A DNA stretch of 22,853 bases from NCBI GenBank assembly GCA_946478765.1, contig CAMLDH010000020.1, positions 1 through 22,853 on the forward strand. The letters are read 5' to 3'. The translations under genes were made by a program, and so were the position numbers. This document shows, piece after piece, positions 13,678 to 22,235 of the stretch. Under the pieces are notes generated by a model that ran no database searches, had not been told where the DNA came from, and worked only from the letters and a program-made list of their open reading frames with translations. How positions within the stretch are numbered: position 1 is the stretch's first letter; each line of letters begins with the position of its first letter. The stretch comes from an uncultured Oxalobacteraceae bacterium. Lineage in GTDB: Bacteria > Pseudomonadota > Gammaproteobacteria > Burkholderiales > Burkholderiaceae.

Positions 13678-14709
13678 ATGGGACTTGCCGTGATGGCTAC
13701 TCAAATGCCGAGTTCGGCCAAACCCTTACCCGGCGACGATATCGAAGACAATGACGAAATGGATGGCGCATCGCTGGATGCGTCTCCAATCGAGTTGAAA
13801 TTAACCTCGGACGTCTGTGGCGAGCGCCTCGACAAGGTGCTGTCGAAACTGGTCCCACAGTACTCCCGCAGTCGCTTGCAACAATGGATCGAAGCCGGAT
13901 TCGTCACCGTTGACGGCCAGGCCGCACGCGCCAAAGTGACCATGCTGGGCGATGAAAGCATCATCATACTGCCACAGGCAGCCCCCGAAGAACAGGCTTT
14001 CAAGCCGGAACCAATTGCATTCCCCATCGTCCATGAGGATGCATCCATTCTTGTCATCGACAAGCCTGCCGGATTGGTTGTACATCCCGCCGCCGGCAAC
14101 TGGTCGGGTACCTTGCTGAACGGTTTGCTGCATCATTTGCCGTCGATCGCGGGTGTGCCGCGCGCCGGGATCGTGCACCGGCTGGACAAGGATACCAGCG
14201 GTCTGATGGTGGTCGCCAAGACGCTGGAAGCGCACACGGATCTGGTGCGCCAGTTGCAGGCGCGTACCGTCAAGCGTGAATATCTGGCGCTGGTATGGGG
14301 CACGCCATTGATGAATGGAAAAGTCGATGCGGCGATCGGTCGCCATTCGCGCGATCGCGTCAAGATGGCCGTGTCTGAAAACATGACTGCCAAGCCTGCC
14401 GTCACGCATTTTCATCGACTCGCGACCGGCTTGCTCGATGGCCGCCCGGTCAGCTTGATGCGCTGCCAGTTGGAAACCGGGCGCACGCACCAGATTCGCG
14501 TGCATATGCAATCGATCGGTTTCGCGCTTGTGGGCGATTCACTGTATGGAAAAGCCCATTTGGCATCCGCGTTTACCCGGCAGGCGCTGCACGCTTTCCG
14601 CTTGGGGTTGATTCATCCGCAGTCGCGCAACGATTGCGAATGGTCCGCTTCCTTGCCGGAAGATTTTGCAGGGTTGCTGGCGCGCGCCGGCATCGAAGTG
14701 CCTCAGTAA
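13678..14709 (+). CDS. rluD: 23S rRNA pseudouridine synthase RluD
   Basis: A 343-residue pseudouridine synthase. An acidic, poorly ordered N-terminus (DDIEDNDEMDGASLDASP) precedes an S4 RNA-binding domain (GERLDKVLSKLVPQYSRSRL, GFVTVDG), then the RluA-type catalytic domain with DKPAGLVVHPAAGN and HRLDKDTSGLMVVAK, whose Asp (170 from this start) is the catalytic residue. GRTHQIRVHM and DSLYG are also conserved. RluD makes the pseudouridines at 1911, 1915 and 1917 of 23S rRNA helix 69. Two starts are possible, 13678 and 13693 (both ATG); neither has a strong ribosome site, and the second loses only five residues. pgeF follows 17 bp downstream and is probably cotranscribed. Confidence 0.93.
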   Translation: MGLAVMATQMPSSAKPLPGDDIEDNDEMDGASLDASPIELKLTSDVCGERLDKVLSKLVPQYSRSRLQQWIEAGFVTVDGQAARAKVTMLGDESIIILPQAAPEEQAFKPEPIAFPIVHEDASILVIDKPAGLVVHPAAGNWSGTLLNGLLHHLPSIAGVPRAGIVHRLDKDTSGLMVVAKTLEAHTDLVRQLQARTVKREYLALVWGTPLMNGKVDAAIGRHSRDRVKMAVSENMTAKPAVTHFHRLATGLLDGRPVSLMRCQLETGRTHQIRVHMQSIGFALVGDSLYGKAHLASAFTRQALHAFRLGLIHPQSRNDCEWSASLPEDFAGLLARAGIEVPQ

Positions 14710-14726
14710 GTTTCAATCGCGGACTT

Positions 14727-15479
14727 ATGGACATCATTTATCCGGATTGGACAGGCGCGCCGGACACGATTGGCGCGTTCTCGACCACGCGTCAAGGCGG
14801 CGTCAGCCAATCTCCGTATGATGATGGCGCAGGGGGCGGTGGCCTCAATTTGGGCACGCATGTGGGCGACCGCTTGGCAGATGTACAGCAAAACCGCGCA
14901 TGGTTGCGTGCGTTGTTGCCGGCAGAGCCCGCCTGGTTGTCGCAAATCCATGGTATCAACGTGGTAGACGCCGCCCATACGGAAGGTATCCCGGACGCCG
15001 ACGCCAGCATCGCTACGCAACGCGGTGTCGTCTGTGCGATCCAGACTGCGGATTGTTTGCCGGTGCTGTTCTGCGATGCGGCCGGCACGACCGTAGGCGC
15101 AGCGCATGCCGGATGGCGCGGCCTGGTAAATGGCGTTCTCGAAAACACGGTGACCTGCATGCGAAAAGCGGGAGCCGGCGAGATACTTGCCTGGATGGGG
15201 CCGGCCATCGGGCCGCAACAATTCGAAGTGGGACCGGAAGTCGTCTCCGCATTTGTGACGCGCGATGCATCTTCAATCAATGCATTCAAATCGATTCCCG
15301 GCCCCACTGAAAAATACCTGGCCGACATCTATCTTCTGGCACGGCAAAGGCTGACAAAAATTGGCGTGGGAAAAATCTACGGCGGCGGTCTCTGCACGGT
15401 TTCAGACAATCAACGTTTTTACTCCTACCGTCGCGACGGAATTACTGGTCGAATGACATCCTTGATCTGGCTCAAATGA
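14727..15479 (+). CDS. pgeF: Purine nucleoside phosphorylase / multicopper-oxidase-like protein PgeF (YfiH)
   Basis: A 250-residue laccase-domain (YfiH/YlmD) protein. The metal site residues are visible as SQIHGINVVDA (His), QTADCLPVLFCD (Cys) and AAHAGWRGLVNG (His). Homologues act on purine nucleosides (adenosine, inosine) as phosphorylases or deaminases and were also linked to peptidoglycan editing; older annotation as polyphenol oxidase is doubtful. The family N-terminus (IIYPDWTGAPDTIGAFSTTRQGG) fixes the start at the ATG of 14727, with GGA four bases before it. It follows rluD by 17 bp, the usual rluD-pgeF pair. Confidence 0.93.
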   Translation: MDIIYPDWTGAPDTIGAFSTTRQGGVSQSPYDDGAGGGGLNLGTHVGDRLADVQQNRAWLRALLPAEPAWLSQIHGINVVDAAHTEGIPDADASIATQRGVVCAIQTADCLPVLFCDAAGTTVGAAHAGWRGLVNGVLENTVTCMRKAGAGEILAWMGPAIGPQQFEVGPEVVSAFVTRDASSINAFKSIPGPTEKYLADIYLLARQRLTKIGVGKIYGGGLCTVSDNQRFYSYRRDGITGRMTSLIWLK

Positions 15480-15522
15480 TTTCGGCAACTTTTCGGCGAA
15501 TATCGTAGCCTTTTCGTAACCG

Positions 15523-15768
15523 CTATTCCTTGGGCTTGATATCGGACTGGCATGGCGCTGGATGCGCGTTTGCCTGTGCTTGTTCGGGCTGCAAATTTTC
15601 TGCTTCTTTGCGCCGGCGCTTGCGTTGCGGTGCACCCATTACGTATAAAATGATGGCCAACGGAAAGACCCCATACAGCAAGAAAGTCATGATGCCCGCG
15701 ATCACCGAATGCTCGGTGATAGACATCATAAGCACGACATAAATCCATGCGATTGCGACGATATGCAT
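15523..15768 (-). CDS. Small conserved inner-membrane protein
   Basis: An 81-residue protein with two hydrophobic helices (MHIVAIAWIYVVLMMSI and IMTFLLYGVFPLAIILYVMG) joined by a short TEHSVIAG loop, then a basic cytoplasmic stretch (PQRKRRRKE) and a Gln/Ala/Pro-rich tail. I recall uncharacterised proteins of this kind beside phaC or in similar places in Burkholderiales. The start at 15768 begins at the first helix. An upstream in-frame ATG (15825) would add 19 residues but overlaps the phaC start codon on the opposite strand, so it is less likely. No function is known to me. Confidence 0.75.
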   Translation of the reverse strand: MHIVAIAWIYVVLMMSITEHSVIAGIMTFLLYGVFPLAIILYVMGAPQRKRRRKEAENLQPEQAQANAHPAPCQSDIKPKE

Positions 15769-15823
15769 AAATTTGAACCGCAATTCCAAACCCGTAACGA
15801 TACGCCAAAATAGAGATGCAAGC

Positions 15824-17539
15824 ATGAATACACTCAGTCCTCAAGCCGGTTTCCCCGAATGGATGTCGCAACTGGCCGATCCGGCTATCTGGCAGGTATG
15901 GCTCAAGCAGCCGCCGCCCGACATGAGCATGATCACGTCCAGTATCCAGGATCTGAGTGCAGGGATCGACCCGGCAGTCATGACGCAATTGCAGAATGAA
16001 TACACGCAGCAATTCTCCGCGTTATGGCAGGATCTTCTTGTTTCCAAAGCGCCGACTGTGGCCGACAAACGTTTTACTGCGCCGGCATGGCAATCCAACC
16101 CGCTCTGCACATTCAATGCCGCGGCTTACCTGTTGAATGCTCGTTTTTTGCTGACGATGGCAGACGCGGTCCAGGTGCCGGAAAAAGCCAGGCAAAAAAT
16201 CCGCTTTACCGTGCAGCAAATGATCGATGCGATGTCTCCGGCCAATTTCCTGGTGACGAATCCGGAAGCGCAGCAAAAAATTGTCGAAACCAATGGCGAG
16301 AGTTTGGTGAAGGGCATCGCACACATGCTTGCGGACATGAAAAAAGGGCGCATCTCGCAAACGGATGAATCCGCTTTTGAGGTGGGCAAAAATGTTGCAA
16401 CCAGCGAAGGCGCGGTGGTTTTCGAGAATGAATTGTTCCAATTGATTCAATATAAGCCGCTGACGAAAACGGTGCATGAGCGGCCGCTGTTGATCGTTCC
16501 GCCTTGCATCAACAAGTATTACATTCTTGATTTGCAGCCAAACAATTCACTGGTGCGGTACGCGGTCGAGCAGGGTAATACGGTGTTCCTGATTTCATGG
16601 CGCAACCCCGACGCGTCGCTGGCGCATGCCACTTGGGATAACTACATCGAAGATGCGGCGATCAAGGCAATCCATGTGGTCCAGGAAATATCAAAGCAGA
16701 AGCAGATCAATACGTTGGGCTTTTGCGTGGGCGGCACCTTGCTTTCCACCGCCTTGGCGGTGCTGGCTGCGCGCGGCGAAAAGCCAGCGGCCAGCTTGAC
16801 TCTGTTTACCTCGCTCCTCGATTTCACGGACACCGGGATTATCGATGTCTTTATCGATGAGACACAGGTGAGCAAGCGCGAACAATCCATCGGGCAGGGC
16901 GGCTTGATGCCGGGGCGCGACTTCGCATCCGCCTTCTCCAGTTTGCGCGCCAACGATCTGGTATGGAATTACGTCGGCACCAACTATCTGAAAGGCGAAG
17001 ATCCGCCGCCATTCGATTTGCTGTATTGGAATGCCGACAACACCAATTTACCTGGCCCGATGTTTTGCTGGTATCTACGCAATACCTATCTGGAAAACAG
17101 CCTGAAAATTCCGGGCAAGCTGACGGTTGCGGGAGAGAAGGTCGATCTCGGCAAGATCAGTACGCCAACCTTCATCTATGCGTCGCGCGAAGATCACATC
17201 GTTCCGTGGACATCGGCCTATGTATCGACCGCAATGCTCAATCCGAAGAAGCCGAGTCTGAATCGCTTTGTACTCGGCGCCTCCGGCCACATCGCCGGTG
17301 TGATCAATCCGCCGGCAAAGAAAAAACGCAGTTACTGGACCAACGACAAAATCGTTGGCGATGCGGATGAATGGCTTGCCGGCGCCAAAGAGCAGCCAGG
17401 CAGTTGGTGGACCGAGTGGTCGGAATTCCTGGCGAGCCATGCCGGCGAACAAGTGCCGGTGCCGAAGAAATATGGAAATGCCGCTTATAAGGCGATCGAG
17501 CCGGCACCGGGACGTTACGTCAAGGCGAAAGCGGAATAA
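15824..17539 (+). CDS. phaC: Class I poly(3-hydroxyalkanoate) synthase PhaC
   Basis: A 571-residue class I PHA synthase, which polymerises (R)-3-hydroxyacyl-CoA into storage polyester on cytoplasmic granules. The lipase-like box is GFCVGGT with nucleophile Cys301; Asp457 (SREDHIVPW) and His489 (GASGHIAGVINPP) complete the triad. WNADNTNLPGPMFCWYLRNTYLEN is also well conserved. The N-terminal domain (FPEWMSQLADPAIWQVW) is typical. Between the Asp and the His there are four residues more than in Cupriavidus necator PhaC as I recall it (NPKKPSLN). The ATG at 15824 is chosen for its match to the family N-terminus, with GAGA about eight bases upstream; an in-frame ATG at 15773 adds unrelated residues. 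phaA and phaB are not next to it; phaR is. Confidence 0.95.
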   Translation: MNTLSPQAGFPEWMSQLADPAIWQVWLKQPPPDMSMITSSIQDLSAGIDPAVMTQLQNEYTQQFSALWQDLLVSKAPTVADKRFTAPAWQSNPLCTFNAAAYLLNARFLLTMADAVQVPEKARQKIRFTVQQMIDAMSPANFLVTNPEAQQKIVETNGESLVKGIAHMLADMKKGRISQTDESAFEVGKNVATSEGAVVFENELFQLIQYKPLTKTVHERPLLIVPPCINKYYILDLQPNNSLVRYAVEQGNTVFLISWRNPDASLAHATWDNYIEDAAIKAIHVVQEISKQKQINTLGFCVGGTLLSTALAVLAARGEKPAASLTLFTSLLDFTDTGIIDVFIDETQVSKREQSIGQGGLMPGRDFASAFSSLRANDLVWNYVGTNYLKGEDPPPFDLLYWNADNTNLPGPMFCWYLRNTYLENSLKIPGKLTVAGEKVDLGKISTPTFIYASREDHIVPWTSAYVSTAMLNPKKPSLNRFVLGASGHIAGVINPPAKKKRSYWTNDKIVGDADEWLAGAKEQPGSWWTEWSEFLASHAGEQVPVPKKYGNAAYKAIEPAPGRYVKAKAE

Positions 17540-17655
17540 CGTATCGTCCCAAAAAGAACGTAATCCAGGAAATTGCGCGTAGAATATTGTTGGGTTGCAT
17601 TGCAGTATCTCGTTTGAATATCGATACAGCCACGTAAGCCTTTGTTTTTTCGCAC

Positions 17656-17661
17656 TATAAT
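17656..17661 (+). promoter_or_regulatory. Possible -10 box of the phaR promoter
   Basis: A perfect TATAAT in the 201-bp phaC-phaR gap. No clear -35 lies 16-18 bp upstream, so this rests on the hexamer alone. It would start transcription near 17668. Confidence 0.4.
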
Positions 17662-17670
17662 GAGACATAT

Positions 17671-17694
17671 CAAAGTGAACGCATGTTCGCTTTG
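17671..17694 (+). promoter_or_regulatory. Palindrome at the likely phaR transcription start, candidate PhaR operator
   Basis: CAAAGTGAAC (17671-17680) and GTTCGCTTTG (17685-17694) form a 10-bp dyad with one T-G wobble around GCAT. It begins 10 bases after TATAAT and ends about 46 bases before the phaR ATG. A position overlapping the start of transcription suits a repressor site. PhaR proteins are known to repress their own gene in other species; binding here is inferred. Confidence 0.5.
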
Positions 17695-17740
17695 TACAGA
17701 TTAATAGCGATGCGTTGCGACGCAATAAATGGAATGTCAG

Positions 17741-18298
17741 ATGACTGGTACAAAAAAGATTTCTGAGCGCTTGATCAAGAAATATCCGAACCGCCGTTTG
17801 TACGATACGCAAACGAGTTCTTACATTACGCTCACCGACGTGAAGCAACTGGTGCTGGACAATGAAGAATTCACGGTTGTCGATGCCAAGACGGATGAAG
17901 ACCTGACACGCAGCATCCTGCTGCAGATCATTCTGGAAGAAGAGGCGAACGGTTCGCCGATGTTTTCCAGCGGTGCGCTGTCCCAGATCATTCGCTACTA
18001 CGGCCACGCGATGCAGGGCATGATGGGCTCGTACCTGGAAAAAAATATTCAGGCGTTTATCGATATCCAGAACAAGCTGGCCGAGAATTCCAAAGGCCTG
18101 TACGAGGGCAAGCCGTTCAGCCCGGAGATGTGGGCCCAGTTCATGAATGTGCAGGGCCCGATGATGCAGGGGATGATGAGCAACTACATTGAGCAAAGCA
18201 AGAGCCTGTTCATCCAGATGCAGGAACAGATGCAAAGCCAGACCAAGAGCATGTTCGGCACCTTCCCTTTTCCCGGCGTCGACAAGACCAAGAGATAG
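17741..18298 (+). CDS. phaR: PHA synthesis repressor PhaR
   Basis: A 185-residue regulator. The N-terminal PHB/PHA accumulation DNA-binding domain is unmistakable: [29 protein letters not shown], then [23 protein letters not shown] helical central segment follows and the C-terminus is rich in Met and Gln ([26 protein letters not shown]), a likely coiled-coil and granule-contact region. In Cupriavidus and Paracoccus PhaR represses phaP (phasin) and itself, and leaves DNA when it binds polyester. The ATG at 17741 has GGA seven bases before it; an ATG four codons upstream is weaker. The gene follows phaC by 201 bp and has its own probable promoter. Confidence 0.95.
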   Translation: MTGTKKISERLIKKYPNRRLYDTQTSSYITLTDVKQLVLDNEEFTVVDAKTDEDLTRSILLQIILEEEANGSPMFSSGALSQIIRYYGHAMQGMMGSYLEKNIQAFIDIQNKLAENSKGLYEGKPFSPEMWAQFMNVQGPMMQGMMSNYIEQSKSLFIQMQEQMQSQTKSMFGTFPFPGVDKTKR

Positions 18299-18311
18299 CA
18301 AAACGACATTG

Positions 18312-18336
18312 GCCTGCTGAGCGCATTACAGCAGGC
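18312..18336 (+). repeat. First hairpin after phaR
   Basis: GCCTGCTG (18312-18319) and CAGCAGGC (18329-18336) form a perfect 8-bp stem with a nine-base loop, 13 bp after the phaR stop. No T-run follows directly; it may stabilise the phaR 3' end. Confidence 0.55.
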
Positions 18337-18346
18337 TGGACAAGCG

Positions 18347-18387
18347 AAGAGGGTACAATAGCGGATTCCGCTTTGACCCTCTTTTTT
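18347..18387 (+). terminator. Intrinsic terminator between phaR and rimO
   Basis: AAGAGGGT (18347-18354) pairs with ACCCTCTT (18376-18383); an inner stem AGCGG/CCGCT (18360-18364, 18368-18372) closes an ATT loop. The T-run 18382-18387 follows. The rimO ATG begins only three bases later. TACAAT (18354-18359) inside the left arm could serve as a -10 for rimO. Confidence 0.75.
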
Positions 18388-18390
18388 GTT

Positions 18391-19752
18391 ATGTCCAACG
18401 CCTCCCAAAATACACCGAAAATCGGTTTTGTCTCGCTCGGCTGCCCCAAAGCCCTGGTGGACTCCGAACAAATCCTGACCCAGTTGCGCGCCGAAGGTTA
18501 CGAAACCGCCAAATCCTATGACGGCGCCGACCTCGTCATCGTCAATACCTGCGGCTTCATCGATGCTGCGGTACAGGAGTCGCTCGATGCCATCGGCGAG
18601 GCGCTGACTGAAAACGGCAAGGTGATTGTCACCGGCTGCCTCGGCGCGAAGAAGGATGCGGCCGGCAAGGACCTCATCCAGAGCGTCCATCCCAAGGTAC
18701 TGGAAGTCACCGGCCCGCACGCGCTGGCGGAGGTGATGACCGCGGTGCACAAGCATTTGCCGAAGCCGCACGAACCGTTCATCGACCTGGTGCCGGCGCA
18801 AGGCATCAAGCTCACGCCGAAGCACTTCGCTTACCTGAAAATTTCCGAGGGTTGCAACCATCGCTGCAGTTTCTGCATCATTCCGTCGATGCGCGGCGAT
18901 CTCGTGTCGCGTCCGATTGCCGATGTGATGCTGGAAGCGGAAAACCTGTTCAAAGCCGGCGTCAAGGAATTGCTGGTGATTTCGCAAGACACCAGCGCCT
19001 ATGGCGTGGACGTGAAATTCCGCATGGGCTTCTGGAACGGCAAACCGGTCAAGACGCACATGACGCAATTGGTGACCGCGCTGGGCGAACTGGCGGCGCA
19101 ATACGGCGCATGGGTGCGTCTGCATTATGTGTATCCGTATCCACACGTGGATGCCATCATTCCATTGATGCACGAAGGCCAGGTATTGCCATATCTGGAT
19201 GTGCCGCTGCAGCATGCGCATCCGGAGGTGTTGAAGCGCATGAAGCGCCCGGCCAATGGCGAAAAGAATATCGAGCGCATCCAGGCGTGGCGCAAGATGT
19301 GCCCCGACATCACGATCCGCTCCACCTTCATTGCTGGTTTCCCCGGCGAGACCGAACAGGAATTCGAGTATCTGCTGGACTTCCTGAAGGAGGCGGAAAT
19401 CGATCGTCTCGGCTGCTTTGCCTATTCGCCGGTGGAAGGTGCGACCGCCAACGCATTGGCCAATCCAGTCCCGGAAGCGTTGCGTGAAGAACGTCGCGGC
19501 CGCGTGATGGAACTGCAAGAGGGCATTTCGAAAAAGCGCCTGCAATCCAAGGTCGGCAAAACCATTCGCGTCTTGATCGACGAAGTCAAACGCGATGGCG
19601 GCGTTGGACGTTCCGCTGCCGATGCACCGGAAATCGATGGCGTGGTCTATGTGAAGCCGCCGTATGAACCGCACCTGAAATTGAAGGTAGGCGAATTCTA
19701 CGATGTGGAGGTGACGGCAGCCGACGCGCATGATTTGTGGGCGAAAGCGTGA
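18391..19752 (+). CDS. rimO: Ribosomal protein S12 methylthiotransferase RimO
   Basis: A 453-residue radical-SAM methylthiotransferase that modifies a conserved Asp of ribosomal protein S12. The N-terminal UPF0004 domain has its three cluster cysteines in [12 protein letters not shown] (Cys18), VNTCGFID and VTGCLG. The radical-SAM triad is [13 protein letters not shown] (Cys155, 159, 162). A C-terminal TRAM domain includes [26 protein letters not shown] and [30 protein letters not shown] and the YPYP motif separate RimO from MiaB. The start at 18391 fits the family, but no ribosome site is visible (TTTTTTGTT before ATG). The stop overlaps the next gene's GTG. Confidence 0.95.
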   Translation: MSNASQNTPKIGFVSLGCPKALVDSEQILTQLRAEGYETAKSYDGADLVIVNTCGFIDAAVQESLDAIGEALTENGKVIVTGCLGAKKDAAGKDLIQSVHPKVLEVTGPHALAEVMTAVHKHLPKPHEPFIDLVPAQGIKLTPKHFAYLKISEGCNHRCSFCIIPSMRGDLVSRPIADVMLEAENLFKAGVKELLVISQDTSAYGVDVKFRMGFWNGKPVKTHMTQLVTALGELAAQYGAWVRLHYVYPYPHVDAIIPLMHEGQVLPYLDVPLQHAHPEVLKRMKRPANGEKNIERIQAWRKMCPDITIRSTFIAGFPGETEQEFEYLLDFLKEAEIDRLGCFAYSPVEGATANALANPVPEALREERRGRVMELQEGISKKRLQSKVGKTIRVLIDEVKRDGGVGRSAADAPEIDGVVYVKPPYEPHLKLKVGEFYDVEVTAADAHDLWAKA

Positions 19753-20915
19753 CTGATCGGAAATCGCTGCAAACCGCATTGATCCACAGCGACTACACGC
19801 CGCCGGCGGGATTCTCCGCGTTTCCGACCGCAATTCATCATGCGTCAACCGTGTTGTTTGACAACGTTGCGGCGATGCGTTCGCGTAACTGGCAGGACAA
19901 AAATGCGTATACCTATGGCTTGCACGGTACGCCGACCTCGTTCACGCTGGAGGCGCGGCTTGCCGTCATAGAGGATGGCAGGCATTGTTTGCTGGCGCCG
20001 AGCGGACTGGCTGCGATTGCGATGGTCGATTTCGCGTTGCTGAAGAGCGGCGACGATGTGCTGATCCCGGATAATGTGTACAGCCCGAATCGTGAACTGG
20101 GCAATTGGCTTGCCAAGGATTTCGGCATCGCCACGCGCTATTACGATCCGATGATCGGCGAGCGAATCGCCGATTTGATTCAGCCGAATACCGCGCTGAT
20201 CTGGACCGAAGCGCCAGGCTCGGTATCGATGGAAGTGCCGGATATCCCGGCCATATGCAAGGCAGCGCACGAGAAGGGCGTCCTGGTCGCAATCGACAAT
20301 ACCTGGTCCGCCGGTATCGCCTTCCGGGCATTCGAGCATGGCGTCGACATCGTGATGCAGGCTTTGACGAAATATCAGTCGGGCGGCTCGGATGTATTGA
20401 TGGGCGCCGTCATTACCCGCGACACGGCGTTGAACCACCGGCTCGAACTCGCGCATATGCGGCTGGGACTTGGTGTCGGCATGGATGACGCTTACCTGGT
20501 GCTGCGCGGTTTGCCGACGCTGAAACTGCGGTTCGATGCGCATGATGCAGGTGCGCGCAAGGTGGCGACGTGGTTGAAAGGCCGGCCCGAAATCGCCAAG
20601 GTGCTGCACCCGGCGATTGCCGACTGTCCCGGACACGCGATCTGGAAGCGCGACTTCAACGGGGCAGGGGGCTTGTTTTCGGCGATATTCAACGAGCGCT
20701 ACACGGAGGCGCAAACCGATCGCTTCGTCGACGCCTTGAAGCTGTTCAAGATCGGCTTTAGCTGGGGCGGCTCGAACAGTTTGTGCGTGCCGTACCGCAT
20801 CCAGTCCATGCGCAAGAATTGGCGCGATCACGGACAACTGGTGCGTTTCAATATTGGTCTGGAAGAACCGGCGGACTTGATCGCGGATATCGAGCAGGCA
20901 TTGTCGGCGCTTTGA
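19749..20915 (+). CDS. metC: Cystathionine beta-lyase (MetC-type, PLP-dependent Cys/Met metabolism enzyme)
   Basis: A 388-residue fold-type I PLP enzyme of the Cys/Met family, similar in length and sequence style to proteobacterial MetC. Visible features are [38 protein letters not shown] (Tyr near PLP), [12 protein letters not shown] (the Asp contacting PLP) and [17 protein letters not shown] with the PLP Lys208. The C-terminal [12 protein letters not shown] and the late Arg (VRFNIGLEE) bind the substrate carboxylate. The expected reaction is cleavage of cystathionine to homocysteine, pyruvate and ammonia; a related lyase role cannot be excluded. The GTG at 19749 overlaps the rimO stop as GTGA; the GTG at 19737 is less attractive since it lies deeper in rimO. 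Confidence 0.88.
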   Translation: MTDRKSLQTALIHSDYTPPAGFSAFPTAIHHASTVLFDNVAAMRSRNWQDKNAYTYGLHGTPTSFTLEARLAVIEDGRHCLLAPSGLAAIAMVDFALLKSGDDVLIPDNVYSPNRELGNWLAKDFGIATRYYDPMIGERIADLIQPNTALIWTEAPGSVSMEVPDIPAICKAAHEKGVLVAIDNTWSAGIAFRAFEHGVDIVMQALTKYQSGGSDVLMGAVITRDTALNHRLELAHMRLGLGVGMDDAYLVLRGLPTLKLRFDAHDAGARKVATWLKGRPEIAKVLHPAIADCPGHAIWKRDFNGAGGLFSAIFNERYTEAQTDRFVDALKLFKIGFSWGGSNSLCVPYRIQSMRKNWRDHGQLVRFNIGLEEPADLIADIEQALSAL

Positions 20916-20933
20916 CGCCGTAACAGACGTCAT

Positions 20934-21296
20934 TCAAACCGGCATCGGCTTGTTGTCATTCAGGTACAGCATTCCTTTGACCAGCCGATACGCTTTCCAT
21001 ACCCATGCCGCAGTCCAGGTGAGCCACGCCAGCGGTATGCCGATCACAGTGACGAACAGCACGCCGCCGATCACTATCCAGAACAGATACCACCAGAACG
21101 AGCGGATCTGCCAGGTGTGATGGCTATACACAAAGGTGCCGGTAGTATCGTCGCGCTTGATGTAATTGATGATGAGGGGAAGCCACGAAAACGCGCCCAG
21201 AGAAAGAAGAAAGCTTGCGCCGTGAAAAAGATAGAGCCACCACGCAAGATTCTTGTCGGACTGCAGCTTGGTATCGAAGATGAGTTCCTGGGACAT
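20934..21296 (-). CDS. Small membrane protein, COG3671/DUF4870-like
   Basis: A 120-residue protein with a hydrophilic N-terminus and two to four hydrophobic stretches: LAWWLYLFHGASFLLSLGAF, WLPLIINYI, and a long FWWYLFWIVIGGVLFVTVIG followed by IPLAWLTWTAAWVW. Between them lies IKRDDTTGTFVYSHHTWQIRSF, which fits the family's loop (Lys-Arg-Asp, then His-x-x-x-Gln-x-Arg). The ATG at 21296 has a GGAG site seven bases before it. It follows serB on the minus strand after 71 bp, so it may be cotranscribed with mfd-serB. No function is established for the family. Confidence 0.8.
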   Translation of the reverse strand: MSQELIFDTKLQSDKNLAWWLYLFHGASFLLSLGAFSWLPLIINYIKRDDTTGTFVYSHHTWQIRSFWWYLFWIVIGGVLFVTVIGIPLAWLTWTAAWVWKAYRLVKGMLYLNDNKPMPV

Positions 21297-21367
21297 TCTG
21301 GCTCCAGTTTCATGAATTTTTAAACGGGATTCGAGTGGCGCAGGCCGCCGTGTGACGTTAGGTGACG

Positions 21368-22210
21368 TTATTCAAACAATGCCAAGATGCCGTCCAGCCC
21401 GACGAAATTCAAGGCAACGTCGGCTTGAGCGCGCACAATCGGCTTGGCACGGAATGCCACCGACATGCCGGCGATCGCCATCATCTTGAGATCGTTCGCG
21501 CCATCACCCATCACGATGGCTTGCGTGGTCGACATCCCGAGGTCGGCACACACGCGTTCCACAGTATGCTTTTTCTCATCGGCATCGACAATGCCGCCGG
21601 CGACACGGCCGGTCAGTTTGCCATCGACGATCTCCAGCACATTGGCGTGGGTGTAATCGAGCCCGAGCCGCTGCTTCATGTGATCGGTGAAGAACGTGAA
21701 ACCGCCGGACACGAGCAGTGTCTTCAGTCCGGCGGCCTTGATCGCGGCCAGCATGTTTTCCGCACCCGGCGATAAGCGCAAGCGTTCGTCATACACGCGC
21801 TGCAGCGCTGTTGCATCCAGTCCTTTCAGCAACGACACGCGGCGCGTGAGGCTTTCGCGAAACTCGATGTCGCCGCGCATCGCCGCTTCGGTGATCTCTG
21901 CGACTTGCGGCTTCAAGCCTTGCATATCCGCAATTTCATCGATGCATTCAATCGTGATCAAGGTTGAATCCATATCCATCGCCACCAGTTTGAAATCGGC
22001 AAGCCTGCGTCCGGGCGCAATCCATGTGCAGTCGAGCTTGGCCGCGAAACATTCAGCGTCCAGCTGCGCTTTGAGGGCATCGGAATAGTCGACGTTTTCA
22101 CAGCGGAACGCATGCGGATGAATGGGCGTAATGCGCTTGGCGCCTGCCATCGAGGCAATGCGTTCGATGGTGGGTTGGTCGGTTGTCAGCCCTTGCAGAA
22201 TCAGGTTCAT
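21368..22210 (-). CDS. serB: Phosphoserine phosphatase SerB
   Basis: A 280-residue HAD-superfamily phosphatase that makes serine from O-phosphoserine. The N-terminus (MNLILQGLTTDQPTIERIASMAG) resembles a short regulatory domain. The catalytic part begins VAMDMDSTLITIECIDEIA, with the nucleophile Asp79 and acid Asp81, then RGDIEFRESLTRRVSLLKGL (substrate-binding Glu and Arg), KTLLVSGGFTFFTDHM and MGDGANDLKMM (the metal Asp of motif III). It is oriented away from mfd, 25 bp after its stop, and probably shares the transcript. No clear ribosome site precedes the ATG. The stop lies in a 10-bp tandem duplication. Confidence 0.95.
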   Translation of the reverse strand: MNLILQGLTTDQPTIERIASMAGAKRITPIHPHAFRCENVDYSDALKAQLDAECFAAKLDCTWIAPGRRLADFKLVAMDMDSTLITIECIDEIADMQGLKPQVAEITEAAMRGDIEFRESLTRRVSLLKGLDATALQRVYDERLRLSPGAENMLAAIKAAGLKTLLVSGGFTFFTDHMKQRLGLDYTHANVLEIVDGKLTGRVAGGIVDADEKKHTVERVCADLGMSTTQAIVMGDGANDLKMMAIAGMSVAFRAKPIVRAQADVALNFVGLDGILALFE

Positions 22211-22235
22211 TATGGTGTCGTGGATTTGAAAAGTT

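Noticed and set aside
17075..18301. Minus-strand open frame of 408 codons across the end of phaC and all of phaR
   Set aside because: Both genes beneath it are certain, and the antisense translation has no family motif.
18184..19848. Long open frame of 554 codons on the minus strand opposite rimO
   Set aside because: It lies fully antisense to rimO, a clear conserved gene, and its translation is rich in His, Arg and Gln without any domain pattern, as expected for a mirrored GC-rich gene.
19845..20933. Minus-strand open frame of 362 codons opposite the cystathionine beta-lyase gene
   Set aside because: Antisense to a well-supported PLP enzyme, with no recognisable domain.
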